From a virus: DNA of 24,865 nt. The DNA lies in the IMG/VR virus record IMGVR_UViG_3300022871_000393, positions 1-24,865 of that record. One strand, 5' to 3'. The notes under the pieces were generated by a model, which was not told the DNA's origin, ran no database searches, and saw nothing but the letters and a program-made list of their open reading frames with translations. Each line of letters starts with the position of its first letter. The stretch's first letter is position 1. Positions 14,827-23,185 of this stretch are shown piece after piece. The position numbers were made by a program, and so were the translations under genes.

Positions 14827-16057
14827 TGCAAGGATAGATTTTAAAGTTAATTATGATACCAAAGGAGCTCAAAAGAGTGTGGGTAATTTAGGTACATCAG
14901 TTAAAAACTTCGCTAAAGCAGCAGGAGTTGCTTTTGCAGCTAAAAAGATATTAGATTTTTCAAAACAATCTATTGAAGCATATAATCTTCAAGTTGAAGG
15001 CGAAACTAAATTAACCGAAGTAATGACTAAAAGAATTGGAGCAACTGACGCAGAAATCAAATCAGTTATGAACTTGGCGAGAGAAGAACAAAAAAGAGGT
15101 ATCTTTGGAGATGAACTAATTATATCAGGGCAACAACAATTAGCTACATTTGCTAGTACAGCTGATACATTGAAACTACTAACACCTGCTATGAATAATC
15201 TAGTAGCACAACAAAAGGGAGTAAATGCAGGAACAGGAGATTTCGTTAATATAGCGAATTTAATGGGGAAAGCATTACAAGGACAAGTTGGAGCATTAAC
15301 TAGAGTTGGGATTTCATTTGATGAAACTCAAGAGAAAGTATTAAAGAATGGTAACGAAATGGAAAGAGCAGCAATATTGGCTGAAGTTATAACTGATAAT
15401 GTTGGGGATATGAATACAGCATTAAGACAAACTGATGCAGGTAAAATAGCAGCAGCAGAAAATGCTATTGGAGATTTAAAAGAAGGTATTGGTAAAATGT
15501 TAATCCCTTTAAAAGTAGGTTTCTATGAGTTTTTAGCAAACACATTAGTACCATTTTTAACAGATGATTTAGTACCAGCTTTAGATACTGCATGGAAAGC
15601 CTTTAGCACTTGGAAACCAATACAAAACGTTAAAGATTTAATGTCAGAACTAGGCGGATTAAAAGGTATGTTAGCAGGAGCTGGTGACTGGTGGACAGAG
15701 TTTTTTACTGGTCCTAAAGCAGAGGCACGTGGAGCATTTGGTAATAAAGTATCAAAAGGACTATTTGGAACTGATATAGTAGGCGTATTGTCAGGTATAG
15801 CAGGTTTCTTCGGTATTAGTCATAGAGCAAATGGTGGAGGAGCTAATTCAAATCAACCTTATATGGTTGGAGAACGAGGACCAGAATTATTTACACCAAA
15901 CACATCAGGATCAATTACACCAAACCATAAAATGGGTGGCGGAGGAAGTACAATGGTAAACGTATATCCATCATTAAGCATAGGTGGAGAAGATATAAAG
16001 GTCATGGTAACTAGTCTAGTAAGCGACGTATTAAGTCAAACTAGAGGTGTTGCATAA
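14816..16057 (+). CDS. Tape measure protein (short)
   Basis: The start is ATG 14816, 9 bp after AAGGTGG; GTG 14807 directly abuts that site and is rejected. At 413 residues it is short for a siphovirus ruler. Known hallmarks are DARIDFKVNYDTKGAQKSV, a conserved helical core with LMGKALQGQVGALTRVGISFDE, TDAGKIAAAENAIGDLKE and the C-terminal VGERGPELFTPNTSGSI typical of tape measures. No clear long transmembrane helix appears, though LANTLVPFLTDDLV is moderately hydrophobic. Using about 1.5 angstrom per residue, the tail would be roughly 60 nm. No lysozyme or peptidase domain is fused. The TAA overlaps the ATG of the hub gene by one base. Confidence 0.92.
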   Translation: MAADARIDFKVNYDTKGAQKSVGNLGTSVKNFAKAAGVAFAAKKILDFSKQSIEAYNLQVEGETKLTEVMTKRIGATDAEIKSVMNLAREEQKRGIFGDELIISGQQQLATFASTADTLKLLTPAMNNLVAQQKGVNAGTGDFVNIANLMGKALQGQVGALTRVGISFDETQEKVLKNGNEMERAAILAEVITDNVGDMNTALRQTDAGKIAAAENAIGDLKEGIGKMLIPLKVGFYEFLANTLVPFLTDDLVPALDTAWKAFSTWKPIQNVKDLMSELGGLKGMLAGAGDWWTEFFTGPKAEARGAFGNKVSKGLFGTDIVGVLSGIAGFFGISHRANGGGANSNQPYMVGERGPELFTPNTSGSITPNHKMGGGGSTMVNVYPSLSIGGEDIKVMVTSLVSDVLSQTRGVA

Positions 16058-18243
16058 TGGAATTAAAAGCAAAGTTTAACGCAACTGAATACGATATAAT
16101 AACAACAGGATCTAATCCTACAGCATACATGGCAAGTTTAAAAAACACTTCAAGAGAAAGTCAAATATCAATAATGGCTGTAGATTTTACAGGAAAAGCA
16201 ATAGCTGATTTACCTGTTAAATACCAAAAAGTAGAAATAATAGATACAGAAAGCGGATCATTGAAGTTTAATGGATCATCAAGTTATGCAACAGGTGGTG
16301 CATTTAGTACGTTTAATGCAGACACAATATATATAGATGTAGATATTAAAGAAACTAGAGATGAAACTGAATATTTTATAACAGGAGATACCAACATTGA
16401 AAGATTTGGTATTAACACATCTGGGTTTGTCTTTATAAGAGCGGACGCTTCTCACATATCTACAGTAGCTGGAGTTACTGAAGCAGGCAGACATAGAATA
16501 GTATGTAGATTTAACGGTTCAACTATAGATATATTTATAGACGGAGTAAAAGAGGCATTGTCCGTTTCTTCTACAATACATTATAATATAGCCAATATAA
16601 CACTAGGTAGAGATAGCGTTAGTGGCGACAATTACTTTAGTGGCAACCTATATGATGCTAGACTAGAAAATGTAGCAATAAGCGAAGCTGATGCTTTAGC
16701 ATTAAGTGCTGGAACAATTACGCCAGACAGCGTATTGCCAACCAGTACAACTAATTTAGTTTATACAGATTTTGATAATTTAGATACTATAACAAATGAT
16801 GGATCTTTATCAAGTGCTGATTTAACAGGGAATGATTTAGCGTTTAATAACGTTTTATATACGGGTTATTTAGAAGAGCTGACACTACCATCATATAGAA
16901 CTGGTAATGAAATAGTTAGGCTAAACTTAACGTGTTATAATCCTATGATTATTGCATCTAAAAGAACTATATCATTATTGAAATCTTTTGAGAGTTTGAG
17001 TGATGTAGTAGAAGATATATTACAACCTTTAGTAGACGAAGGGTTCTTTATACAAAGTAATAATTTACCTGATACTACAATTAGTATAAAAGCAAGTATG
17101 GAAACGGTAGAAAGTTTAATGAATAAATTATCTAATCAATATAACTTCACGTGGTTTATAGATGAAAACCAAGAAATATATATAGAAACAGTAGAAAGTT
17201 TAGAGTTAAAAGAAGCTGACATTAGCATAGATGATACTTATTTAACTACGTTAGATGATAGTATAGGGGTTAACTTTACACCTACCATATCAACAACAGA
17301 TTATGCAAATGTAATCAATCTTAAAAATCAAAAGATATTAACACAATATCAATATTTAGATGAAGCACCATATGATAGCGAAACGAATGTTATTATGTTA
17401 CCATACGCATTTAGTATATCACCTACATCGGCTGCTAAATCATTACAGGAAGGTGCTTTTGAAGTAGTAGCATTTAGTGGAGCATTTGTAACAATTTTAT
17501 TAGATTACGGAGCAACAGCTGATTTAATGTCAGTTGATTATGATACTACAACTAAATTAGTAACTTATAGTGCTGCTGTGGGAATAGATGGTCAAGACGA
17601 ATTAGCAGCAGGTATTAAAGTTTTACTTATATTAGATGGTTATAATAGTACCAATGTAATAGGGTTTAAAACAAGAGCAGTAGAAGCTGATGTATCAGTA
17701 TTTGCAACCACTGCGTTGTTACCAAAGACAACTAAATTTGTTAACGCACAAGAAGTAATAGATAGTATAGATGTTATATCACCAACAGGAAAAGTAGAAC
17801 GTACAATAGATTTAAAAGGTAAATATTTTACTGCTTCTGAAATGGTTGAGTATGCAAAGAACCAAATCAATAGAACCAAAATACAAACAGAAATAGTAGA
17901 ATTTGAAGTTAAAGGAGTAAATAGCACAGCGTTAGATACTTTTATAGCTAACTTCAAACCGTTAAATAAAATCAATTTGGATTTCACTGACTATTTAGTA
18001 TCAGGAGATTTTATAGTAACTGATATAAGACAAGATATAGCAATAGGTAATATGATGACCTATGTAATTAAAATGAGAAACTCTAATTATATACAAAGTT
18101 ATCTAGATGCCTTTAGAGTAGAAACAGGCGAAATAGAGGACGATGAAATAACTGATGGCACATATAGTGTGTATATCAGAGATGAAGATATGGAAGAAAC
18201 CAAACTTACTCTAGTTGATGGGGTGGTAATTGATGAAAATTAG
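16057..18243 (+). CDS. Tail hub / tail-associated protein with an inserted LamG-like domain
   Basis: This 728-residue protein follows the tape measure. Residues 1-68 and about 268-430 look like one beta-rich hub unit (gp27/Tal-like) split by an insert. A strand VKYQKVEIIDTES leads in and VLYTGYLEELTLPSYRTG leads out, the normal v-x-i-x-D...lf-x-G-x-i pattern of a hub barrel. LLKSFESLSDVVEDILQPLVDEGF and LMNKLSNQYNFTWFIDENQEI follow, typical of tail-hub domains. Residues about 69-267 are a jelly-roll LamG-like module (FNGSSSYATGG; RIVCRFNGSTIDIFIDG). The remaining C-terminal half is beta-rich. It would sit at the tail tip. No Dit protein precedes it. The ATG overlaps the tape measure stop. Confidence 0.82.
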   Translation: MELKAKFNATEYDIITTGSNPTAYMASLKNTSRESQISIMAVDFTGKAIADLPVKYQKVEIIDTESGSLKFNGSSSYATGGAFSTFNADTIYIDVDIKETRDETEYFITGDTNIERFGINTSGFVFIRADASHISTVAGVTEAGRHRIVCRFNGSTIDIFIDGVKEALSVSSTIHYNIANITLGRDSVSGDNYFSGNLYDARLENVAISEADALALSAGTITPDSVLPTSTTNLVYTDFDNLDTITNDGSLSSADLTGNDLAFNNVLYTGYLEELTLPSYRTGNEIVRLNLTCYNPMIIASKRTISLLKSFESLSDVVEDILQPLVDEGFFIQSNNLPDTTISIKASMETVESLMNKLSNQYNFTWFIDENQEIYIETVESLELKEADISIDDTYLTTLDDSIGVNFTPTISTTDYANVINLKNQKILTQYQYLDEAPYDSETNVIMLPYAFSISPTSAAKSLQEGAFEVVAFSGAFVTILLDYGATADLMSVDYDTTTKLVTYSAAVGIDGQDELAAGIKVLLILDGYNSTNVIGFKTRAVEADVSVFATTALLPKTTKFVNAQEVIDSIDVISPTGKVERTIDLKGKYFTASEMVEYAKNQINRTKIQTEIVEFEVKGVNSTALDTFIANFKPLNKINLDFTDYLVSGDFIVTDIRQDIAIGNMMTYVIKMRNSNYIQSYLDAFRVETGEIEDDEITDGTYSVYIRDEDMEETKLTLVDGVVIDEN
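16261..16857 (+). repeat. LamG-like module, copy A (in the hub)
   Basis: This is a 199-residue unit from LKFNGSSS to FNNVL, with LamG-like features (CRFNGSTIDIFIDG) and a linker AGTITPDSVLP then LVYTDFDNL. It matches copy B in the fibre gene (21914-22520) along its whole length, with roughly similar order and moderate identity. The DNA copies are diverged, so the duplication or shared acquisition is not recent. Confidence 0.75.
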
Positions 18244-19138
18244 TAACAAGCACGTAGAGTTTAAGATGTTTAAAGATGGCGTACAAGTAGGAAGTAAAAT
18301 GCTAAAGAATAGAGTGTTAGATAATTATTTAGATTTAATGTGTCAAAAGATTTTGCCACAACCAGATCGTGATACATTATTCCCTGATTTATCAGGTAGT
18401 AGTTTTCAAACAACTCCATATGTATATTTAAGATTTGGAACAACACAATCAATAACTGACGCTTCCACAACTATGACATACGATGAAGAACAAATATATG
18501 ATGAATACTTAACTATGCAAATCGCAACGGAATATACAGTTAATTTAGCTACTGTATATACAATAGATGTATCAGCATATTCCACTGACTTATATGGAGT
18601 AGGATTTGGACAAGCTCCTACAGGTATAAATGCAATAACAGATTATTTAGTGGCTTTTTTAGATACTGAAGATGCTAAAATTAGTATGAGCGGCATAGAT
18701 GAATTACAAATAATAAGAGTAGACGAATTTGAAGCTGACGGAACATTGATACCAGGAACTTACATAAGTAGTCCATTTCACTTGGATTATTGGGAAGGCT
18801 TTGGTATAGGTATAGAATATTGGAGTTTATTAGATGTTATTTATATGAGCGATAGCACAACGGCTTCTACTGAAGATGATAGTTATGATATCATAACTGA
18901 TCTAACGATAACTCATCCAGATACAGGACAATTAACATTTACAGGATTTACTAATTGGGCATATGATAGTGGAGCAACTCCGACACAATATCAAACCACA
19001 GGGTTTAAATATCAAGTACAAACTTGGGACGGCATGAGTATAACCGATTATGACACATATGTTTATTATAAAGATTTAGGAGTAGAAACAAATGATGGCG
19101 GAACAGTTACTGTAACCTATACATTTGAACGTAAATAA
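18233..19138 (+). CDS. Hypothetical tail/baseplate protein
   Basis: I do not recognise this 301-residue protein. It starts MKISNKHVEFKMFKDGVQVG. The N-terminus KNRVLDNYLDLMCQKILPQ is helical; the rest is beta-rich and strongly acidic, with many Thr/Asp/Tyr residues (YLRFGTTQSITDASTTM; FGIGIEYWSLLDVIYMSDSTTAS; TVTVTYTFERK). This style is common in phage tip and fibre-adapter proteins. I chose ATG 18233 (6 bp after GGGGTGG) over TTG 18230. It overlaps the end of the hub gene by 11 bp, and a structured intergenic region follows. Position between hub and fibre genes suggests a baseplate or fibre-attachment role. Confidence 0.7.
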   Translation: MKISNKHVEFKMFKDGVQVGSKMLKNRVLDNYLDLMCQKILPQPDRDTLFPDLSGSSFQTTPYVYLRFGTTQSITDASTTMTYDEEQIYDEYLTMQIATEYTVNLATVYTIDVSAYSTDLYGVGFGQAPTGINAITDYLVAFLDTEDAKISMSGIDELQIIRVDEFEADGTLIPGTYISSPFHLDYWEGFGIGIEYWSLLDVIYMSDSTTASTEDDSYDIITDLTITHPDTGQLTFTGFTNWAYDSGATPTQYQTTGFKYQVQTWDGMSITDYDTYVYYKDLGVETNDGGTVTVTYTFERK

Positions 19139-19161
19139 TTAGTTTACACTTACTTAACACT

Positions 19162-19189
19162 CCCCCACTCTACTACGGTAGGGGAGGGG
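19162..19189 (+). promoter_or_regulatory. Hairpin with a UACG tetraloop in the tail intergenic region
   Basis: The two arms are CCCC (19162-19165) plus CTCTAC (19168-19173), and GTAGGG (19178-19183) plus GGGG (19186-19189). They enclose a TACG loop closed by C-G, that is the highly stable cUACGg (UNCG) form. Ten pairs form, including one G-U, with a two-base internal mismatch. No U-run follows, so it is not itself a terminator. It may stabilise the 3' end of the upstream mRNA. Confidence 0.6.
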
Positions 19190-19195
19190 TATAAC

Positions 19196-19215
19196 CAACG
19201 GTTTTTCGTTGTTTT
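19196..19215 (+). terminator. Weak intrinsic terminator before the fibre operon
   Basis: CAACG (19196-19200) pairs with CGTTG (19207-19211) around GTTTTT, followed by TTTT (19212-19215). An alternative AACC/GGTT pairing also ends in a T-run. The stem is only 5 bp, so termination is probably partial. The remaining gap to the next ATG at 19265 holds an AT-rich stretch and GGAAGGA. A weak promoter-like pair there (TTGTTT and TATACA, 19-bp spacing) is too poor to call. Confidence 0.45.
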
Positions 19216-19264
19216 ATAAAAATAAGGCTATCTTATACAAGTAGGGTAGGGGAAGGAAAATATT

Positions 19265-19606
19265 ATGGCACAAGTAACAACACAAGACTTATATGTGACC
19301 AAAGGAGATACTTTTGGTTTAACTGTTAAACTTGTAATTAACGATGTTGAAACAGAATTTACAGCTGGTGATACAGTATGGTTATCAGTTAAAGAAAAGT
19401 TAAGCGATACTACACATGTATTACAAAAAGAAATAACAACTTTTACTGCCGAAGGATATGCTGATGCTACACTATTAGATACTGAAACAGATCTATTAGA
19501 CGAATGTACATATTGGTATGACGTACAATGGGATAGTTCAGATGATGAAACTTATACAATAATTAAAGGTAGACTTATTATTGATAAAGATGATATTACG
19601 GGGTGA
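19265..19606 (+). CDS. Small tail protein similar to the BppU N-terminal domain
   Basis: The 113-residue protein has the order of a small beta-sandwich found before fibre genes: YVTKGDTFGLTVKLVINDVET, GDTVWLSVKEKLSDT, VLQKEITTF, DATLLDTETDLLDECTYWYDVQW and a final strand IIKGRLIIDKDDIT. This KGD...GDT-x-x-x-VK...LL-x-x-x-Y-x-YDVQ pattern is common to BppU N-terminal-like phage proteins that form baseplate or fibre-anchoring rings. GGAAGGA lies 8 bp before the ATG. It is separated from the fibre gene by only 6 bp, so it is probably the fibre's docking partner. The family call is by pattern memory. Confidence 0.72.
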   Translation: MAQVTTQDLYVTKGDTFGLTVKLVINDVETEFTAGDTVWLSVKEKLSDTTHVLQKEITTFTAEGYADATLLDTETDLLDECTYWYDVQWDSSDDETYTIIKGRLIIDKDDITG

Positions 19607-19612
19607 TGAAAT

Positions 19613-22600
19613 ATGGATGTAACTGCTGATTTAGAAACAAACGAGATTACAGCTACTTTAGAAACAAACGAGATTACAGCTACTTTAGAAACAAACGAGA
19701 TTACAGCTACTTTAGAAACAAATGAGATTACAGCTACTTTAGAAACAAATGAGATTACAGCCGATCTAACTGGATATGCTAATCAAGGTACACAAGGTAT
19801 ACAAGGAGAAACTGGCGACACAGGAGCTACTGGTGAAACAGGTGCAACAGGAGCAGGTGTAGCAGCAGGTGGAACAACAGGACAAGTATTATCTAAAAAA
19901 TCAACTACTAATTACGATACAGAATGGACAGACGTAGCTGGTACAGGAGATATGACAAAAGCTGTTTATGATCCAGACGGAATAAACGATGACGCATTTG
20001 ATATGGATAATATGGTTGAAGGAACGCTAACTAAAATATTAACAGCAGATGAAAGAACTATATTAAGTAATACCACTAATACTAATAGTGGCGATAATGC
20101 AACAAACACTTTGTATAGTGGTTTAGAAGCAAGTAAACAAGATACTTTAGTAAGTGGCACAAATATCAAAACAATAAACTCTACTACTATATTAGGTAGT
20201 GGAAATATAGATACACCAGATACAACTTATGTATCAAGTGATTTTACTCATAATGATTTATCAGGAATAAATGCAGGAACTGATAATGAACATATAACGG
20301 AAACACAAGAAACAAACTTTGAAGCAGCATATACACATATAGGTGAAAGTGGTGCTAGTCATACATATATAGACCAAAGTGTTATAAGTGGCTCTAGTCC
20401 AACATTTGATGGTAATAACTTTACAGGTATAGACGCAGATGATGTTGCGGTAGACGTCACAAATTTTGACGGAATATTAAGTGCGACTGATGTAGATGTA
20501 CAAACTGCGTTAGAAACAATAGATGATATAGATAGCGACGATGTTTCAGAAGGAACAACTAATTTGTATAACCAAACACATACAGGAGATGTAACTGGCA
20601 GTGAAGCCCTTACAATAGGAGCGGCAAAAGTAACTGAAGCAATGCAAATATTAGCAGATAATACTACTAATGATGTTTCAATAACTAAACACGGTTATGT
20701 ACCTAAAGCAGCAAATACAGGACAATTTTTAAAAGATGATGGAACTTGGGCTACACCTGCTGGAAGCGGAAACGTTTCTACAAGTGGAACTCCAGTTGCA
20801 AATGATATACCAAGATTTGTTAATGGAACAGACATAGAAGGACTAACTTATGCAGAATTAAAAGATGCCCTTAACTTAGAAATAGGTTCAGACGTTCAAG
20901 CGTACGCAGCAAACTTGTCAGAGTGGTCAGGAGTTAATCCTAGCACTAACGGCAAGAGTTTAGTATCAGCAGTAGATTATGCAGCAATGAGAACATTACT
21001 TAATATAGCAGATGGATCAACAGCAAATAGTGCTGATGCTACATTACTTGCTAGAGCAAACCATACTGGTACACAAGTAGCAAGTACAATAAGTGACTTT
21101 GATACTGAAGTTGCTAATAACACAGCAGTTGCATTAAATACAGATAAGTTAACCAATGTATCAACAAATTTATCAGAAGGAACTTCTACTACTACAACCG
21201 TAGATGTTAATTCAAGCGACGGAACTAACGCTACTTTAGTATCTGCAAGTACATCAAGAGCAGGACTATTAACCAAAGCGAAGTTTGATGAAATAGTCGC
21301 TAATACTTTAGCTAAACACGACGCAGTTACAGTTACAGATACTGATGAGATAGATTTAACATTAACAGGTCAAGAAATAAAAGCAGATATCAAATCAGCA
21401 AGTATAGATGAAACTAAACTAGATACAAGCGTTAATGCTAGTCTTGATTTAGCAGATAGTTCAACACAACCAGGAGATTTAGGAACAGCAGCAGCAGAAG
21501 ATGTAGGGTACTTTGCTACAGCAGCTCAAGGTTCAACAGCAGATAGTGCTATGCAAGATTTAACTGATGATACAACACCACAATTATCAGCAGATTTAGA
21601 TTTAGCAGGTTTTGCTTTAACTGATAGCACAAATAACACAATAGATATAAAAGAAAGAACATTTGTATTAAATAGTGACGATACTTATCCATTATCAATA
21701 ACATCTAACGATGGTGCTGGTGGCGGAGGAACTGTAAGTCAAGCAGCAGGTGCTTTAGACTTTACAAATAATGTAACATTAAGTGGAACAGTATTAAATA
21801 TTGGAGATGCAGATGATGCTGACTTAACTAAATTAAGCGATATATCATCAACTGCTACTGAAATAGATACAACAGTAGATGATAACGTACACCAAGAAGC
21901 GTTAAATAATGCATTGAAGTTTGATGGAGCATCAAGTAAAGCAATAAGTGGAAGTTTTACAAGTTTAAATGTCGGAACTATATATTTTGAAGTATTAACT
22001 GGTAACATGAATGAAACAAGTTCATTTATAGCTTCCTTTAGTGCTACTAACGATTATGTAATTTATAAAAGTGGTTCAACTGGCGAAAAATGGAGAATTA
22101 CAACAAATTCAAATACTTATGGTTCTGAAACTGTACTTCCAAATACAAGATATAAGATTGTCTTTAGATGGAATGGAACTACTTATGATATATTTATAAA
22201 CGGTTCAAAAGATACGTTAGCTGTTAGTGATGCCACAACTCAATTAGCATTAACGAAATTAGCTCTTAGTTATTGGGAAAGTTCTAGTAATAGTTGGACG
22301 GAACAAAATATATTTGAATTTAGAGCAGATAGTTCAGCGATAACAGAAGTAAACGCATTACTATTAACTGCTGGAACAATAACACCAGAAAGCGTGTTAC
22401 CTGCAGCGTCTACTGAATTAGTTTATACAAACTTTGATAGTATAACAACAGTAACTAATAGCGGTACAACAGCAAGTGCGAACTTAACTGGAACTGATTT
22501 AACATTAGCAGAAGATATAACTAATTTTGGTTTACTTGCAGAAAATGGACAATTATTAGAAGATAAATATGGATTAGGTGGTGCTGGTGCATTAGTTAAT

Positions 22601-23005
22601 TTAACTGCTAATGAAACTACTACTGCATCTACTGATTTATCAATTCCGTGGGATACAGCAACATATGATACTGATAGTTTTTGGAGTTCAGGAGCAGCTA
22701 CCAGATTAACAATACCAGCAAAATATAATGGGGCAACAGTTTTAGTACAAGCTGGAGTTAGATGGGATAGCGATGCCACTGGGGGTAGGTTTGCATCTAT
22801 ATTTTTAAACGGTTCAATAGAAACAGCAGTTGATGTTGTTACAGCTGGAAGTAGATATGAAAGAGGATATGCAAATCTAGGTAAAACGTTTCACGATGTA
22901 TCCACTGGAGATTATTTTGTAGTAACAGTAAATCAAAGTAGTGGTGGCGATTTAGATGTCACAACAGATACCAGAACATTTTTCCAAATAACTGTTATAA
23001 AATAG
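19613..23005 (+). CDS. Long tail fibre / receptor-binding protein with tandem repeats
   Basis: The 1130-residue protein starts with five copies of a nine-residue unit TLETNEITA (residues about 7-49). A collagen-like Gly-X-Y segment follows (residues 59-83; GTQGIQGETGDTGATGETG). The standard fibre phrase GGTTGQVLSKKS comes next, then a long Thr/Ala/Asp-rich shaft with phrases seen in many prophage fibres (NTGQFLKDDGTWATP; IGSDVQAYAANLSEW). A LamG-like module follows at about 768-969, then a C-terminal jelly-roll-like head (about 993-1130; LSIPWDTATYDTDSFW; AGVRWDSDATGG). Head and module are likely receptor or sugar binding. GGGGTGAT precedes the ATG. No intramolecular chaperone or peptidase motif is visible. 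Confidence 0.87.
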   Translation: MDVTADLETNEITATLETNEITATLETNEITATLETNEITATLETNEITADLTGYANQGTQGIQGETGDTGATGETGATGAGVAAGGTTGQVLSKKSTTNYDTEWTDVAGTGDMTKAVYDPDGINDDAFDMDNMVEGTLTKILTADERTILSNTTNTNSGDNATNTLYSGLEASKQDTLVSGTNIKTINSTTILGSGNIDTPDTTYVSSDFTHNDLSGINAGTDNEHITETQETNFEAAYTHIGESGASHTYIDQSVISGSSPTFDGNNFTGIDADDVAVDVTNFDGILSATDVDVQTALETIDDIDSDDVSEGTTNLYNQTHTGDVTGSEALTIGAAKVTEAMQILADNTTNDVSITKHGYVPKAANTGQFLKDDGTWATPAGSGNVSTSGTPVANDIPRFVNGTDIEGLTYAELKDALNLEIGSDVQAYAANLSEWSGVNPSTNGKSLVSAVDYAAMRTLLNIADGSTANSADATLLARANHTGTQVASTISDFDTEVANNTAVALNTDKLTNVSTNLSEGTSTTTTVDVNSSDGTNATLVSASTSRAGLLTKAKFDEIVANTLAKHDAVTVTDTDEIDLTLTGQEIKADIKSASIDETKLDTSVNASLDLADSSTQPGDLGTAAAEDVGYFATAAQGSTADSAMQDLTDDTTPQLSADLDLAGFALTDSTNNTIDIKERTFVLNSDDTYPLSITSNDGAGGGGTVSQAAGALDFTNNVTLSGTVLNIGDADDADLTKLSDISSTATEIDTTVDDNVHQEALNNALKFDGASSKAISGSFTSLNVGTIYFEVLTGNMNETSSFIASFSATNDYVIYKSGSTGEKWRITTNSNTYGSETVLPNTRYKIVFRWNGTTYDIFINGSKDTLAVSDATTQLALTKLALSYWESSSNSWTEQNIFEFRADSSAITEVNALLLTAGTITPESVLPAASTELVYTNFDSITTVTNSGTTASANLTGTDLTLAEDITNFGLLAENGQLLEDKYGLGGAGALVNLTANETTTASTDLSIPWDTATYDTDSFWSSGAATRLTIPAKYNGATVLVQAGVRWDSDATGGRFASIFLNGSIETAVDVVTAGSRYERGYANLGKTFHDVSTGDYFVVTVNQSSGGDLDVTTDTRTFFQITVIK
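19631..19765 (+). repeat. Five 27-bp in-frame tandem repeats at the 5' end of the fibre gene
   Basis: Five units of 27 bp begin at 19631, 19658, 19685, 19712 and 19739, each coding LETNEITAT. They are almost identical; the Asn codon is AAC in units 1-3 and AAT in units 4-5, and the last unit decays at its end. The 27-bp unit keeps the frame, so slippage would change repeat number and protein length without truncation. Confidence 0.97.
21914..22520 (+). repeat. LamG-like module, copy B (in the fibre)
   Basis: About 202 residues from LKFDGASS to LAEDI repeat the order of copy A in the hub gene: KIVFRWNGTTYDIFINGSK matches RIVCRFNGSTIDIFIDGVK, and AGTITPESVLP then LVYTNFDS match AGTITPDSVLP then LVYTDFDN. 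The same linker follows both (SANLTGTDL / SADLTGNDL), so the unit was moved as a whole. Confidence 0.75.
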
Positions 23006-23014
23006 GGTGATATA

Positions 23015-23185
23015 ATGCAAAAGATAGAAATAACATTAAAGGAATATAAGCAGTTGAGAGATTTCGTAGAAAAATATTATATATTATCTAGCGAGTATAA
23101 TCTCTTGGCTAATGCTTATAATCAAATAGTTAAAGTAGAAGAACCAAAGCAAAAAAGCATAGGATTTAGAACGGAGGACAACTAG
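23015..23185 (+). CDS. 56-aa hypothetical protein before the holins
   Basis: A complete short frame from ATG 23015 (AGGGTGATATA upstream) to TAG 23183-23185, starting MQKIEITLKEYKQLRDFVEK. It is helical and charged in the first 45 residues and ends in a polar tail (SIGFRTEDN). It has no membrane segment. It fills the gap between the fibre gene and the next ATG exactly, and its last codons supply GGAGG for that gene. Small proteins at this position (for example XkdX-type) are frequent in Firmicutes phages, but I see no clear match. Confidence 0.7.
   Translation: MQKIEITLKEYKQLRDFVEKYYILSSEYNLLANAYNQIVKVEEPKQKSIGFRTEDN

Noticed and set aside
19209-19239. Promoter TTGTTT / TATACA before the small tail protein
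   Set aside because: The spacing is 19 bp, both boxes are poor, and the -35 overlaps the terminator hairpin; it was not strong enough to list.
19631-19765. Regular short repeats resembling a CRISPR array
   Set aside because: The units are contiguous with no spacers, in frame and coding, so they are a protein tandem repeat.
20977-21276. 99-aa frame on the - strand in the fibre gene
   Set aside because: It is a shadow of the repetitive Thr/Ala-rich shaft; Val/Ser/Ala-rich translation is the expected complement and no start signal is present.
16057-23005. Diversity-generating retroelement acting on the duplicated LamG-like modules
   Set aside because: No reverse transcriptase gene, template repeat or adenine-biased variable region was seen; copies differ throughout like ordinary paralogues.
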